Positions 4,722 through 11,561 of a stretch of DNA of 11,561 nucleotides are shown here, piece after piece. Position 1 is the first letter of the stretch; each line of letters opens with the position of its first letter. A program made the translations under genes and the position numbers. The stretch is from contig DEUO01000129.1 of NCBI GenBank assembly GCA_002362595.1, positions 22,584 to 34,144 on the forward strand. The letters are read 5' to 3'. Below the pieces are notes generated by a model. The model searched no databases, was not told where the DNA came from, and saw only the letters and a list, made by a program, of their open reading frames with translations. This DNA comes from Caryophanales bacterium UBA3260. Its GTDB lineage: Bacteria > Bacillota_I > Bacilli_A > RF39 > UBA660.

Positions 4722-5570
4722 TTATTCACTGCCTTTATTCTTATACAATAATCTCTTTATTCCATCATCACGATGTTCTAAATAAAACTCCGTATCAAAT
4801 AAATCATGTTTTATTTCTTCACGTGATTTTAACTCCAAAACTTCTTCCCTTTGTTTTAATAATTCTTTTCTCTTTTTATCTATTTCTTCTAAAGAAGGAT
4901 TTACTAAACCACTTTTTTCTATTACTTCTATAGCTTCTTGTGTTAATTCTTCTTCTTTTTCTTTATCTTGTTTTTTAGCTTTATCAAGATAATCTTTTTC
5001 TACATATAAGCTAGCTGCAATTGTAGGTACAGCAAATAATGTTGATAAAATATCAGGATTCATTGATAAAATTTTATCTAAAGAAGTTATATTAATATAA
5101 TTAAGTATTTCTTTTAAAGATGGTGCAGCATATGAAAAGAATCCTCCAGCAATACTAGCAGCAAGTAATACTGTTTTAGCTTTACCGGCTATACTTGACT
5201 TTGCATTATTGCCTCTTTGAATACTTTTATAATTAACTGCTAATATACCAAGTTCTATTAATGGTATAACAAAGAATAATGGATTCAATGTTCCCAAAAG
5301 TAATAAACATACTATTCCAAAAGCTTTATCAGATAAACCATCAAGTAAACTTCCAAAAAAAGATTGTACATGTAAATGGCGCGCTAAAAAGCCATCTATA
5401 AAATCTGTTGCAAAAAAACCAATTGATGCAAACCCCGCACTAAGCGCTCCTCCAGCCATAAAAATAGGTACAATAGCTATAGTTCCTAAAGACCTAATTG
5501 CTGTAATACAATTAACTAGTATCTTATTCCTAATATGTCTTTTTTTATCATTATTTTCTTCATTTTTCAT
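4722..5570 (-). CDS. CDP-alcohol phosphatidyltransferase family protein (PgsA-like) with C-terminal charged extension
   Basis: Membrane enzyme that moves a phosphatidyl group from CDP-diacylglycerol to an alcohol, probably in phospholipid synthesis. The family motif D-x2-DG-x2-AR-x8-G-x3-D-x3-D is complete: Asp56, Asp59-Gly60, Ala63-Arg64, Gly73, Asp77 and Asp81. The N-terminal helix carries N-x-x-T-x-x-R (NCITAIR, 20-26) with a later Pro. Hydrophobic segments cover about residues 25-195. After these comes an unusual tail of about 85 residues, very rich in Lys/Glu (KKQDKEKEEELTQEAIEVIEK onward), probably a cytoplasmic coiled coil; normal PgsA has about 180-200 residues and lacks it. The alcohol cannot be told from the motif: glycerol-3-phosphate is common, others are possible. 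The ATG at 5570 follows AGGGGA. A TTGACA-N17-TATTAT promoter precedes it. Confidence 0.8.
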   Translation of the reverse strand: MKNEENNDKKRHIRNKILVNCITAIRSLGTIAIVPIFMAGGALSAGFASIGFFATDFIDGFLARHLHVQSFFGSLLDGLSDKAFGIVCLLLLGTLNPLFFVIPLIELGILAVNYKSIQRGNNAKSSIAGKAKTVLLAASIAGGFFSYAAPSLKEILNYINITSLDKILSMNPDILSTLFAVPTIAASLYVEKDYLDKAKKQDKEKEEELTQEAIEVIEKSGLVNPSLEEIDKKRKELLKQREEVLELKSREEIKHDLFDTEFYLEHRDDGIKRLLYKNKGSE

Positions 5571-5594
5571 ATTCCAAAATCCCCTTGAAAAATT

Positions 5595-5623
5595 ATAATA
5601 TCAGCTAATAAACAACTTGTCAA
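5595..5623 (-). promoter_or_regulatory. Sigma-A promoter of the phosphatidyltransferase unit
   Basis: Minus strand TTGACA (5623-5618), 17-nt spacer, TATTAT (5600-5595). The -35 box abuts the stop codon of the preceding gene (5627-5625). An overlapping TATAAT at 5597-5592 would need a 20-nt spacer. Confidence 0.7.
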
Positions 5624-5624
5624 T

Positions 5625-6227
5625 TTATGATATATTACTATACTTTAAAATATATGTCATATATGCATTACTTATGTCTATTCTTGTTATATTATCCTTA
5701 TCTGTATAAATAGTTATATCACTATCTAAATCATCTATCTTTGTTTTATATAGATACTCTCTACTAGACTGATGAGTAGTTATTTCTGGTTCTTCTTCCT
5801 TAATTAACTCAAATATCTCTCTTACATCTAAATACTTCGTACTAATTTTAAAACTACTATCTTTACTAGATTCAGTATATGAAAAACTACTTGGTTTAGT
5901 ACACGTACCTGTTTCTAAATCACCCTTTTTCGTTCCTTCACAATCATAAGTATAAGAAACAGTCCCCATACTATCTAACAAAACATATTCATAATCATAA
6001 TTATTATTTAATAAAGCTTTCTTTTGATCATCATATGAAGCAAAATCTTTCTCTTTTTCTTTATTAATATTATCTAATATCTTAGCACTCTTATTATATC
6101 TTAATAAAAAAACATCATCAGGTATTATTACAACAATAAATACTAAAGCAATTAATATTATTATTCCATAAACAATTAAAAACTTCTTAGGACTACTTTT
6201 TTCTTTTTTATCATTAAGTATCTTCAA
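5625..6227 (-). CDS. Membrane-anchored protein of unknown function, coupled to fmt
   Basis: 200 residues, not recognised. A Lys-rich cytoplasmic start (1-15) leads into one membrane helix (about 16-35, FLIVYGIIILIALVFIVVII), then an outer domain with a helical, charged stretch (45-72, KILDNINKEKEKDF) and beta-rich sequence. Two Cys (96 and 109, YDCEGTKKGDLETGTC) could form a disulfide outside the cell. The only in-frame initiator near the start is TTG at 6227; the next Met is at residue 87. The site AGGTGGAG just upstream overlaps the fmt stop (6238-6236), so translation depends on fmt. Nothing links it functionally to formylation; co-expression may be incidental. No terminator is visible after it, so some readthrough into the phosphatidyltransferase gene is possible. 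Confidence 0.7.
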   Translation of the reverse strand: MKILNDKKEKSSPKKFLIVYGIIILIALVFIVVIIPDDVFLLRYNKSAKILDNINKEKEKDFASYDDQKKALLNNNYDYEYVLLDSMGTVSYTYDCEGTKKGDLETGTCTKPSSFSYTESSKDSSFKISTKYLDVREIFELIKEEEPEITTHQSSREYLYKTKIDDLDSDITIYTDKDNITRIDISNAYMTYILKYSNIS

Positions 6228-6235
6228 CTCTCCAC

Positions 6236-7171
6236 CTACTCAGCAATAGTATGTAATACTTTCTCTTTATTAAGTCCATTTATATAATCAAGAGCATTCA
6301 TAACATTCTTACCAAAAGGCTTAACTTTCGTAATATATATAATCTTATCTTTAGTACATATACCAATATTATCTTTATTTATTTCACATATTGTTCCTGA
6401 AGATAAATTACTATCTTTATCTCCTATAAAACAATCTAATATCTTAACTTCAACACCATTAATCTTCGCATTAGCAAGTGGCCACGGACTAAGTCCTCTA
6501 ATTTGATTATATACTTCTATAGCACTTCTATTAAAATCAATATGTTCTTCTTCTCTAGTTATATTATAACCATATGTTGCAAGAGCATTATCCTGTGGAA
6601 TTCTCTTATTAGTTCCATTTATTATATCTGGTAAAGTCTCTAAAAGTAAATCCCTTCCCATAACACTTAAAGTATCATGTAAAATACCAACATTATCTGT
6701 ATCTTTAATAACATATTCTTTTGTTGAAATAATATCTCCTGTATCCATACTTTTATCCATATACATTATAGTTACGCCTGTCTTTTTAAGTCCATCTATT
6801 AAAGCATGATGAATAGGTGCTCCGCCACGTAACTTAGGTAATAAAGATGCATGAACATTAATACAACCTAATCTAGGATTAGTAAGAATAGCCTCAGGAA
6901 TAATCTGACCATAAGCACAAGTAATAATTATATCAGCATTCATACTTAAAATACGTTCATAGTCATTTCTTATACTATTTGGTTGAAAAACCTCTATATT
7001 ATGTTCTCTAGCTACTTTTTTAATTGGACTAAACATCACTTCATGATGACGACCAACTTCCTTATCTGGCTGTGTAACAACTAACAAAACATTAGTATTC
7101 TCAATTAACATTTCTAAAATAGGTACAGCGAAATCCGGTGTTCCCATAAATATTACTCTTAAACTATTCAC
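6236..7171 (-). CDS. fmt: Methionyl-tRNA formyltransferase
   Basis: Formylates initiator Met-tRNA with 10-formyltetrahydrofolate before translation starts. From GTG 7171 the protein has 311 residues, the normal length. The N-terminal Rossmann-like domain opens RVIFMGTPDFAVPILEML. The catalytic region is intact: INVHASLLPKLRGGAPIHHAL, with Asn105 and His107 and the SLLP-x-x-RGGAP tRNA/folate signature, then MDKSMDTGDII with Asp143. The C-terminal OB-like domain includes SPWPLANAKINGVEVKI. The frame could open at TTG 7183, but GGTGG (7181-7177) lies within those codons and 5 nt before the GTG, which is therefore preferred; the first ATG would cut the first beta strand. The usual partner def and the priA cluster are absent here. 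An extended -10 (TGATATAAT, 7196-7188) gives it its own promoter. Confidence 0.93.
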   Translation of the reverse strand: MNSLRVIFMGTPDFAVPILEMLIENTNVLLVVTQPDKEVGRHHEVMFSPIKKVAREHNIEVFQPNSIRNDYERILSMNADIIITCAYGQIIPEAILTNPRLGCINVHASLLPKLRGGAPIHHALIDGLKKTGVTIMYMDKSMDTGDIISTKEYVIKDTDNVGILHDTLSVMGRDLLLETLPDIINGTNKRIPQDNALATYGYNITREEEHIDFNRSAIEVYNQIRGLSPWPLANAKINGVEVKILDCFIGDKDSNLSSGTICEINKDNIGICTKDKIIYITKVKPFGKNVMNALDYINGLNKEKVLHTIAE

Positions 7172-7187
7172 TTTAACCACCAAATTA

Positions 7188-7196
7188 ATTATATCA
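7188..7196 (-). promoter_or_regulatory. Extended -10 promoter of fmt
   Basis: TGATATAAT on the minus strand, 16 nt before the GTG start. It directly follows the dnaI terminator, whose T-tract it adjoins, so fmt probably starts a new transcript. Confidence 0.5.
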
Positions 7197-7224
7197 AAAA
7201 ATAGCGACTTAATCGCTATTTTTT
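7196..7224 (-). terminator. dnaB-dnaI terminator
   Basis: Stem AAAAATAGCGA / TCGCTATTTTT with a 5-nt loop (7208-7212), 19 nt after the dnaI stop codon, with T residues on both outer sides. It could work in both directions, but only the minus direction has a gene to end. Confidence 0.85.
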
Positions 7225-7243
7225 TACTAATATGTCAAACTAT

Positions 7244-8119
7244 TTACTTTCTTTTATTTTCCCCTATCATTTCCATATCAACAGTTAACTGTTTTATACG
7301 TTCAATAATACGTCTAGCTTTTATTTCATCATCTATTGTATAATTTTTACCTTTTAAGTGACTTTCTAATTCTACTATATTTAAATTAGATGTAAAAAAT
7401 GTCGTCTTATAATTATTCATTCTTTTTTGTAATATAGTTCCAAGTATCTCATCTCTACTCCATTCAGTAACTTTTTCTGCTCCAATATCATCAATAAGTA
7501 ACAAATCAACATTCTCTAAATATTCTATTCTATCTCCATAGCTATCAAAATCACTCTTTATATCTCTTAATAACTCTGGAAAATAAACTATCTCTGTTCT
7601 TACTTTCTTCTTTGCAAGTTCATTAAATAAAGCTGCAATTAAATACGTCTTACCACATCCAAAATTTCCATGTAAATATAAACCTTTTTGTTCTTTAGTC
7701 TTATCATATTTATCATAAAAACTTTTTAACCACTTTATAACATCATATCTTTTCTTATCAGTTACATCTATATCTGACATCTTAGCATTTAATATATCTT
7801 TCTCCCTAGTAGGTCGATTAATTTCCTTCTTTTCTTCTTCTTTCTGATATTTACAAGGAGCATAAGAAAAAATAATCTGTTTACCATTTTTTATTGGAAA
7901 GAAAACATGTCCATCTAATCTATTCTTACAATAAATTAATCCATCACACTTCGCACAATTATTAAGTTCACATACTGTACATTCTAAAGATGATGTATAC
8001 TTCATTGCATCTTCATCATCTACTTCTAATCTCTTTATAAGTTTCCTAAATTGTTCATCTTTTAAAGCCTTACTATACTCTTTTTTTAGCATATTTTCAT
8101 CTACTCTATTAGATATCAT
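7244..8119 (-). CDS. dnaI: Primosomal protein DnaI, helicase loader
   Basis: AAA+ ATPase that loads the replicative helicase at the origin and at restart sites, with DnaB and DnaD. 291 residues, close to the usual ~310. The N-terminal helicase-binding region has a Cys-rich cluster (Cys47, 50, 55, 58, 64, His71, Cys89) that should bind zinc. The C-terminal ATPase has Walker A GNFGCGKT (151-158), Walker B LLLIDD (206-211), a sensor 1 region TTFFTSN (239-245) and a C-terminal arginine-rich segment KARRIIERI (268-276) with the expected Arg finger. The ATG at 8119 is 4 nt after dnaB, and its site AGGTGA contains the dnaB TGA stop, so translation is tightly coupled. It is the last gene of its operon. 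Confidence 0.95.
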   Translation of the reverse strand: MISNRVDENMLKKEYSKALKDEQFRKLIKRLEVDDEDAMKYTSSLECTVCELNNCAKCDGLIYCKNRLDGHVFFPIKNGKQIIFSYAPCKYQKEEEKKEINRPTREKDILNAKMSDIDVTDKKRYDVIKWLKSFYDKYDKTKEQKGLYLHGNFGCGKTYLIAALFNELAKKKVRTEIVYFPELLRDIKSDFDSYGDRIEYLENVDLLLIDDIGAEKVTEWSRDEILGTILQKRMNNYKTTFFTSNLNIVELESHLKGKNYTIDDEIKARRIIERIKQLTVDMEMIGENKRK

Positions 8120-8123
8120 AACA

Positions 8124-9404
8124 TCACCTAAAATCTTTCAACAAATCCTCTAACTCTTGTCTTTGTTCATCATTAATTTCTTCTTTTATCTGTTCTTCAT
8201 CAAACCAAATTGGCTTAATATTTTCACTCTTCTTAACTTGTTTACTATCCAATTTCTTATTGTATTTATTATTCTCTTTCTTTGCTAATTCCATAGCTTC
8301 TTTAGCTGTTTCTACGTTACATCTTTTCCATTGTGCAGCTATTGTTTCAATAAAATTTTGATTAATCTTATTATTATTCTTCTTAAGTACATAATCCACT
8401 AATACATTTATAACTGCCGGATTTAAATTAAAATCATTAGCTAAATTTTCTAATATTCTTAAATCTCTAGATGATGGAACAGCCCCTTTATTCTTAATTC
8501 TTAAAAAATCATAAGGACTAGTATTTTCAAACATATATACAATTTGTCCTAAAGGACTACTATCCCCTTCAGGACTCTTTAAATACTCTGGTTGTAATCT
8601 ATATACCAAAGTTGGTAACTTACCACTATTATTATACTTATAATAATTTCTTGCTGCCTTTCTTAAATCTTCCTTATCAAAAGTTCCCTTCTCATTAATA
8701 ACCATTCTTAAAATCTCTACCATCTGTAAAGTATCAATATTATAAATAAAAGATAATTGTTCAATTAACTCCTTAGTCTTCTTAGTTAAAGTATTATGAG
8801 CCATAACTCCTTTTGGCATTGAAGCCATAAGTAAATCAAAATCTATATTACTTTCTAACTTAATTCCCAAAGAATTCTTTTCCTTAGATTCAATAACTTC
8901 TACATTAGAAGAAGATTTATAAGTTAAATTAAGAGGTTTAGATATATCTACATAATCTCTATTATCTACTTTAGGTATTCTATACTCTGATACAATTAAA
9001 TCATACTCTACCTTACCTAAATTATTATATAAAGTAATATTAAATATCGGTGATGCAAAAAAATCTTTAGGACTTAATGGTGAATATAATTCATAAACAT
9101 AAGAATTAGGTTCTCCCTCCTTAAAATAACTTTTTAATAAACCAACACCTTCCAAAGACTCTCTAGCTAACTTTATAATATCTAAACTACTCTTCATTGT
9201 TGACATTAAATGATGATGTGTATAATCAGAACTTATAAAATCTAATAAATGAGCATCTCTAAGTAAAGTAAAATACAAACAAGTCGCAATAGGTCCTATA
9301 ATAGGTTCATATAAAGCAATAACATTATTCTTATCATCTTCAGTAATAATAGATTTCTTAACAACTGTATAAGTATCAGCTGGTAATAGAGAAATTACTT
9401 TCAT
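8124..9404 (-). CDS. dnaB: Replication initiation and membrane attachment protein DnaB
   Basis: Gram-positive DnaB (not the helicase) brings the helicase-loader complex to DNA and membrane during initiation. From ATG 9404 it has 426 residues; B. subtilis has 472. It has two DnaB/DnaD-type domains: an N-terminal winged-helix region with LYEPIIGPIATCLYFTLL (31-48), and a C-terminal domain (about 288-375) with SPYDFLRIKNKG and the YxxxIxxxW-type motif. Here that motif is Phe351-x3-Ile355-x3-Trp359, with Phe for Tyr. A Lys/Glu-rich tail follows. The start at 9404 is chosen over an upstream frame start at 9422 because GGGTGGG lies just before it. It opens a two-gene operon with dnaI, as in Bacillus, and ends in a TGA that forms part of the dnaI binding site. 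Confidence 0.93.
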   Translation of the reverse strand: MKVISLLPADTYTVVKKSIITEDDKNNVIALYEPIIGPIATCLYFTLLRDAHLLDFISSDYTHHHLMSTMKSSLDIIKLARESLEGVGLLKSYFKEGEPNSYVYELYSPLSPKDFFASPIFNITLYNNLGKVEYDLIVSEYRIPKVDNRDYVDISKPLNLTYKSSSNVEVIESKEKNSLGIKLESNIDFDLLMASMPKGVMAHNTLTKKTKELIEQLSFIYNIDTLQMVEILRMVINEKGTFDKEDLRKAARNYYKYNNSGKLPTLVYRLQPEYLKSPEGDSSPLGQIVYMFENTSPYDFLRIKNKGAVPSSRDLRILENLANDFNLNPAVINVLVDYVLKKNNNKINQNFIETIAAQWKRCNVETAKEAMELAKKENNKYNKKLDSKQVKKSENIKPIWFDEEQIKEEINDEQRQELEDLLKDFR

Positions 9405-9427
9405 GAACCCACCCTCTCTCATCTAAT

Positions 9428-9456
9428 ATTATAAACTATTAACATCTATTTTCCAA
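9428..9456 (-). promoter_or_regulatory. Sigma-A promoter of dnaB-dnaI
   Basis: Minus strand TTGGAA (9456-9451), 17-nt spacer, TATAAT (9433-9428), starting 24 nt before the dnaB ATG and directly after the thioredoxin-like gene's terminator. Confidence 0.7.
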
Positions 9457-9460
9457 CATA

Positions 9461-9488
9461 AAAAAGATGAATTAACATCCATCTTTTT
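9461..9488 (-). terminator. Terminator of the thioredoxin-like gene, enclosing its stop codon
   Basis: Minus-strand arms AAAAAGATG and CATCTTTTTT flank a loop holding the last codons and the TAA stop (9474-9472). The hairpin is immediately followed by the dnaB promoter. Confidence 0.75.
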
Positions 9489-10419
9489 GACATCCATTAC
9501 CTAAATAATCACTAAACATTTCTGTAAGAGTATTAAACAATTGATCCTCTTCCTCTTTAGTTAAATCTCTTAAATCTCCATTATCATCTTTTTCATGATT
9601 ATCAACAGTACCAATATGATATTTCATTAATTCCCCATCTTTTACTGTAACAATAGTTGGTGCAAATAATCTCTTTTCTCCTATATTAACCTTCTTTCCA
9701 GATTCACTAGTTAAAACATAATCATCAAGTATTCCTGCTAAAGGCAATAATATTTTTGAATAATATTGGTCTGCTTCTTTAGCTAAAACAGGTTTACCTC
9801 TATTACTAAGTTCATATCTATCTCTAATATCATTTTGAGGTTTATCATCAGGTCTTACATCAACATAATATACTTTATCTAAACCAGTAGCACTTATTGC
9901 ATCTACTAAAACAGGAACTAAATTACGACACCATGGACAAGATGAAAACCCAAAATAAATAACTCCTGAACCTGAATCTAATAACTCTGCTGCTTCCTGT
10001 GTACTAATATAAACAATATTATTATCAGATTTAATCTCAATATTCTTATTCTTTTGACCGTTAGAACGTGTTGTTCCATTCAAACTCTCATAATCATCCT
10101 TAAACCTTTTTTCATCCTCTGTAGCATTATATCTTTCCTTAGATGTCCCACTATCCATTTTATATTTAATACTTAAATATCCAGCTAAAAACATAACTAA
10201 AATTAATGCTGCAGCAAGTATTGTTCTTCCAAAATGATTCTCCTCTTGAACTATTGCTGGTACTTTAGGTGTTTCCTTTACTTCTTCTTTTATCGGTGCT
10301 TTTTTACTACTTACTACCTTACTTGAAGAACTCTTAGATACCTTATTACCAGATGTCTTTTTACTTACAGTTGTTTTCTTTACTGTATTACTTTTCTTTT
10401 TACTTTCTTCCTTTGCCAT
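9472..10419 (-). CDS. Membrane-anchored thioredoxin-like (CPWC) thiol-disulfide protein
   Basis: 315 residues. A Lys/Ser/Thr-rich, low-complexity cytoplasmic tail (1-60) precedes one membrane helix (about 66-84, TILAAALILVMFLAGYL) and a linker. A thioredoxin-fold domain follows (about 134-305): VIYFGFSSCPWCRNLVPVL with the redox pair Cys161-Pro-Trp-Cys164 and a cis-Pro loop FAPTIV (Pro254). The pattern is that of the PedC/BrcD group, which are extracytoplasmic disulfide oxidoreductases, some linked to bacteriocin export. A second Cys pair ends the protein (Cys310, Cys315). The positive-inside tail puts the domain outside, where it would make or reshuffle disulfides. The ATG at 10419 has a TCCTCC/AGGAGG site 5 nt upstream. 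Its neighbour is an envelope protein with six outer Cys, a possible client. No bacteriocin genes are visible. Confidence 0.83.
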   Translation of the reverse strand: MAKEESKKKSNTVKKTTVSKKTSGNKVSKSSSSKVVSSKKAPIKEEVKETPKVPAIVQEENHFGRTILAAALILVMFLAGYLSIKYKMDSGTSKERYNATEDEKRFKDDYESLNGTTRSNGQKNKNIEIKSDNNIVYISTQEAAELLDSGSGVIYFGFSSCPWCRNLVPVLVDAISATGLDKVYYVDVRPDDKPQNDIRDRYELSNRGKPVLAKEADQYYSKILLPLAGILDDYVLTSESGKKVNIGEKRLFAPTIVTVKDGELMKYHIGTVDNHEKDDNGDLRDLTKEEEDQLFNTLTEMFSDYLGNGCQKDGC

Positions 10420-10446
10420 ACTAATCCTCCTAAAATAACCATATCC

Positions 10447-10475
10447 ATTATACCAAACCCAAATAAATTAGTAAA
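10447..10475 (-). promoter_or_regulatory. Promoter of the thioredoxin-like gene
   Basis: TTTACT (10475-10470), 17-nt spacer ending in TGG, then TATAAT (10452-10447): both an extended -10 and a 4/6 -35 box, 28 nt before the ATG. Confidence 0.65.
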
Positions 10476-10530
10476 TTTTTTTCTTTTTACTCTTCATATA
10501 TAATTATATTTTAAATTATTAAAATTAACA

Positions 10531-10564
10531 AGAAAAAAAGAAAAGTTTACTCAACAACTTTTCT
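10531..10564 (-). terminator. Terminator of the Cys-rich envelope gene, overlapping its stop codon
   Basis: Minus-strand stem AGAAAAGTT (10564-10556) with AACTTTTCT (10547-10539) and an 8-nt loop, followed by seven T residues. The TAA stop (10549-10547) lies at the loop/second-arm boundary. Confidence 0.8.
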
Positions 10565-11561
10565 TTCACAAACAACATCTCCAAATTTCATATCACTATC
10601 TCCTATAATAACATCATTACTATTTAAAGAATTACATACAATAACATTATAAGTATCATTCATATATAAAGTATCACCATCATCATTAGTATCTTTATTA
10701 TCAGGAGATTCATAAAGCTCATCTATCTTTACTTTACCAGAAGATAAAGCAGAAGATAACTCATATTTCTTTTCTCCATAATCTATAATAATATCTTCTA
10801 TACAATGACTATATACATTTAAATTATCACTCTTAAAGATACTTTTATCATCACGACAAGTAGTAGAAGGTGTAACAGTAAGTGTATATTCATCTAAACT
10901 TACATCACTTACTACTTTACTATCTGACATATAAATAACATAATTCTTTCCCTCTTTTTCCATATTCTTTATCTGTCCAACAACTATAATATCATCATAT
11001 ACATCATAATTACCAAGTATTTCATTCTCTTCATTAAATAATATTCTTAAAGTAATATTATCAGCAAAAGTAACATATCCATTAACTTTAATACTACTTT
11101 CTTCATAAGGTTGCATCTCTATAAAACTAAGACTAGTCTTCTTACTTATCTTACCATTAATCTTTATATATTTATTTTTATATTCATCATAATTTTCTAT
11201 AACAGAATTTAAAAACGAATTAGCATCAACTGCTTCACTATCATCTGCATCACACATATATCCATTCTTATAAAAAGGATCAACTAATAAATTAGAATAA
11301 TTATTCTTATTACATTGCCACACCCTGACTCCTATACCATTATATACTCTAATATCTTCATAATTTATTATATTATAAGAAAAAACAGGTATCATCTTAA
11401 AAGTAACAACTACTAAATTATCTAATATTACTAATAAGAATAAAGTTACTAAAAAAGTTATCATACTTCTTAATATCTTATTCTTTCTCCCCATTATATT
11501 TATTATTATAATTAAAAGCAAAGCTATTAAGAAAAAAACAGGTCTTATAATATAATAAATT
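10547..11561 (-). CDS. Multi-domain membrane/extracytoplasmic protein, unknown function, 5' end outside the window
   Basis: The frame is open from the stop at 10547 to the right edge, so the gene is probably cut. Candidate starts inside the window (TTG 11521, ATG 11494, ATG 11464) lack convincing binding sites. The upstream codons encode a plausible membrane segment (IIRPVFFLIALLLIIIINIM) that continues into a second one (MITFLVTLFLLVILDNLVVV). The outer part has a region resembling a small OB fold (YIKINGKISKKTSL ... DDIIVVGQIKNMEKEGKNYVIYM), similar in pattern to tRNA_anti-like domains. A C-terminal module with CRDD, SHC, NVIVCNS and a closing DVVCERK follows. Six Cys, all outside the membrane segments, suggest disulfides. 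The thioredoxin-like gene lies next door. I cannot name a function. Confidence 0.6.
   Translation of the reverse strand, partial: IYYIIRPVFFLIALLLIIIINIMGRKNKILRSMITFLVTLFLLVILDNLVVVTFKMIPVFSYNIINYEDIRVYNGIGVRVWQCNKNNYSNLLVDPFYKNGYMCDADDSEAVDANSFLNSVIENYDEYKNKYIKINGKISKKTSLSFIEMQPYEESSIKVNGYVTFADNITLRILFNEENEILGNYDVYDDIIVVGQIKNMEKEGKNYVIYMSDSKVVSDVSLDEYTLTVTPSTTCRDDKSIFKSDNLNVYSHCIEDIIIDYGEKKYELSSALSSGKVKIDELYESPDNKDTNDDGDTLYMNDTYNVIVCNSLNSNDVIIGDSDMKFGDVVCERKVVE

Noticed and set aside
4700..4933. Plus-strand open frame opposite the phosphatidyltransferase C-terminus
   Set aside because: Mirror of the Lys/Glu-rich coding strand, giving a Phe/Leu/His-rich translation; no binding site or promoter.
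1..11561. Mycoplasma-type genetic code (TGA as Trp)
   Set aside because: Trp codons in recognised genes are TGG, and dnaB ends with TGA at the expected length.

Overview
The window comes from a low-GC Gram-positive bacterium (Bacillota, class Bacilli). It holds a DnaB/DnaI primosome pair of the Bacillus type, a Cys-rich CotD-like spore coat protein, ribosomal protein L28, the omega subunit of RNA polymerase and strong AGGAGG/GGTGG ribosome binding sites. The very AT-rich DNA and many small membrane-anchored proteins of unknown function suggest an uncultured gut lineage near the RF39/Erysipelotrichia side of Bacilli; that placement is inference. TGG encodes Trp and TGA serves as a stop (dnaB), so the code is standard.

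Layout. Positions 1-68 (minus) are the first codons of a gene running off the left edge, most likely dnaE. Divergent from it is rpmB (247-420, plus), the only full plus-strand gene. Everything else is on the minus strand. From left to right these are rpoZ, an orphan type IV prepilin-like gene, a mazEF toxin-antitoxin pair, a cotD-like gene, a two-gene operon of envelope proteins (DUF5305-like protein and a signal-anchored beta-rich protein), a pair made of an unknown soluble protein overlapping a CDP-alcohol phosphatidyltransferase, a membrane-anchored unknown translationally coupled to fmt, the dnaB-dnaI operon, a membrane-anchored thioredoxin-like protein, and a large Cys-containing envelope protein whose reading frame stays open to the right edge.

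Transcription units. Minus-strand units mostly end in compact intrinsic terminators, several of which have the stop codon folded into the hairpin or its loop. Recognisable promoters include TTGACA-N17-TATACT before mazE, TTGACA-N17-TATTAT before the phosphatidyltransferase, TTGGAA-N17-TATAAT before dnaB, and several extended -10 (TGnTATAAT) promoters. Inferred units are 4125->2462, 5570->4211, 7171->5625, 9404->7244 and 1878->1301.

Main observation. The mazEF pair sits between two perfect 98-bp direct repeats (1180-1277 and 2050-2147). The repeat is the last 24 codons of the cotD-like gene plus its terminator. One copy belongs to the intact gene; the other is a headless remnant just behind mazF, in the same frame. 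The arrangement looks like an 870-bp toxin-antitoxin cassette that entered at the 3' end of the coat gene, rebuilding that end, and that could leave precisely by recombination. No integrase or transposase is visible in the window.
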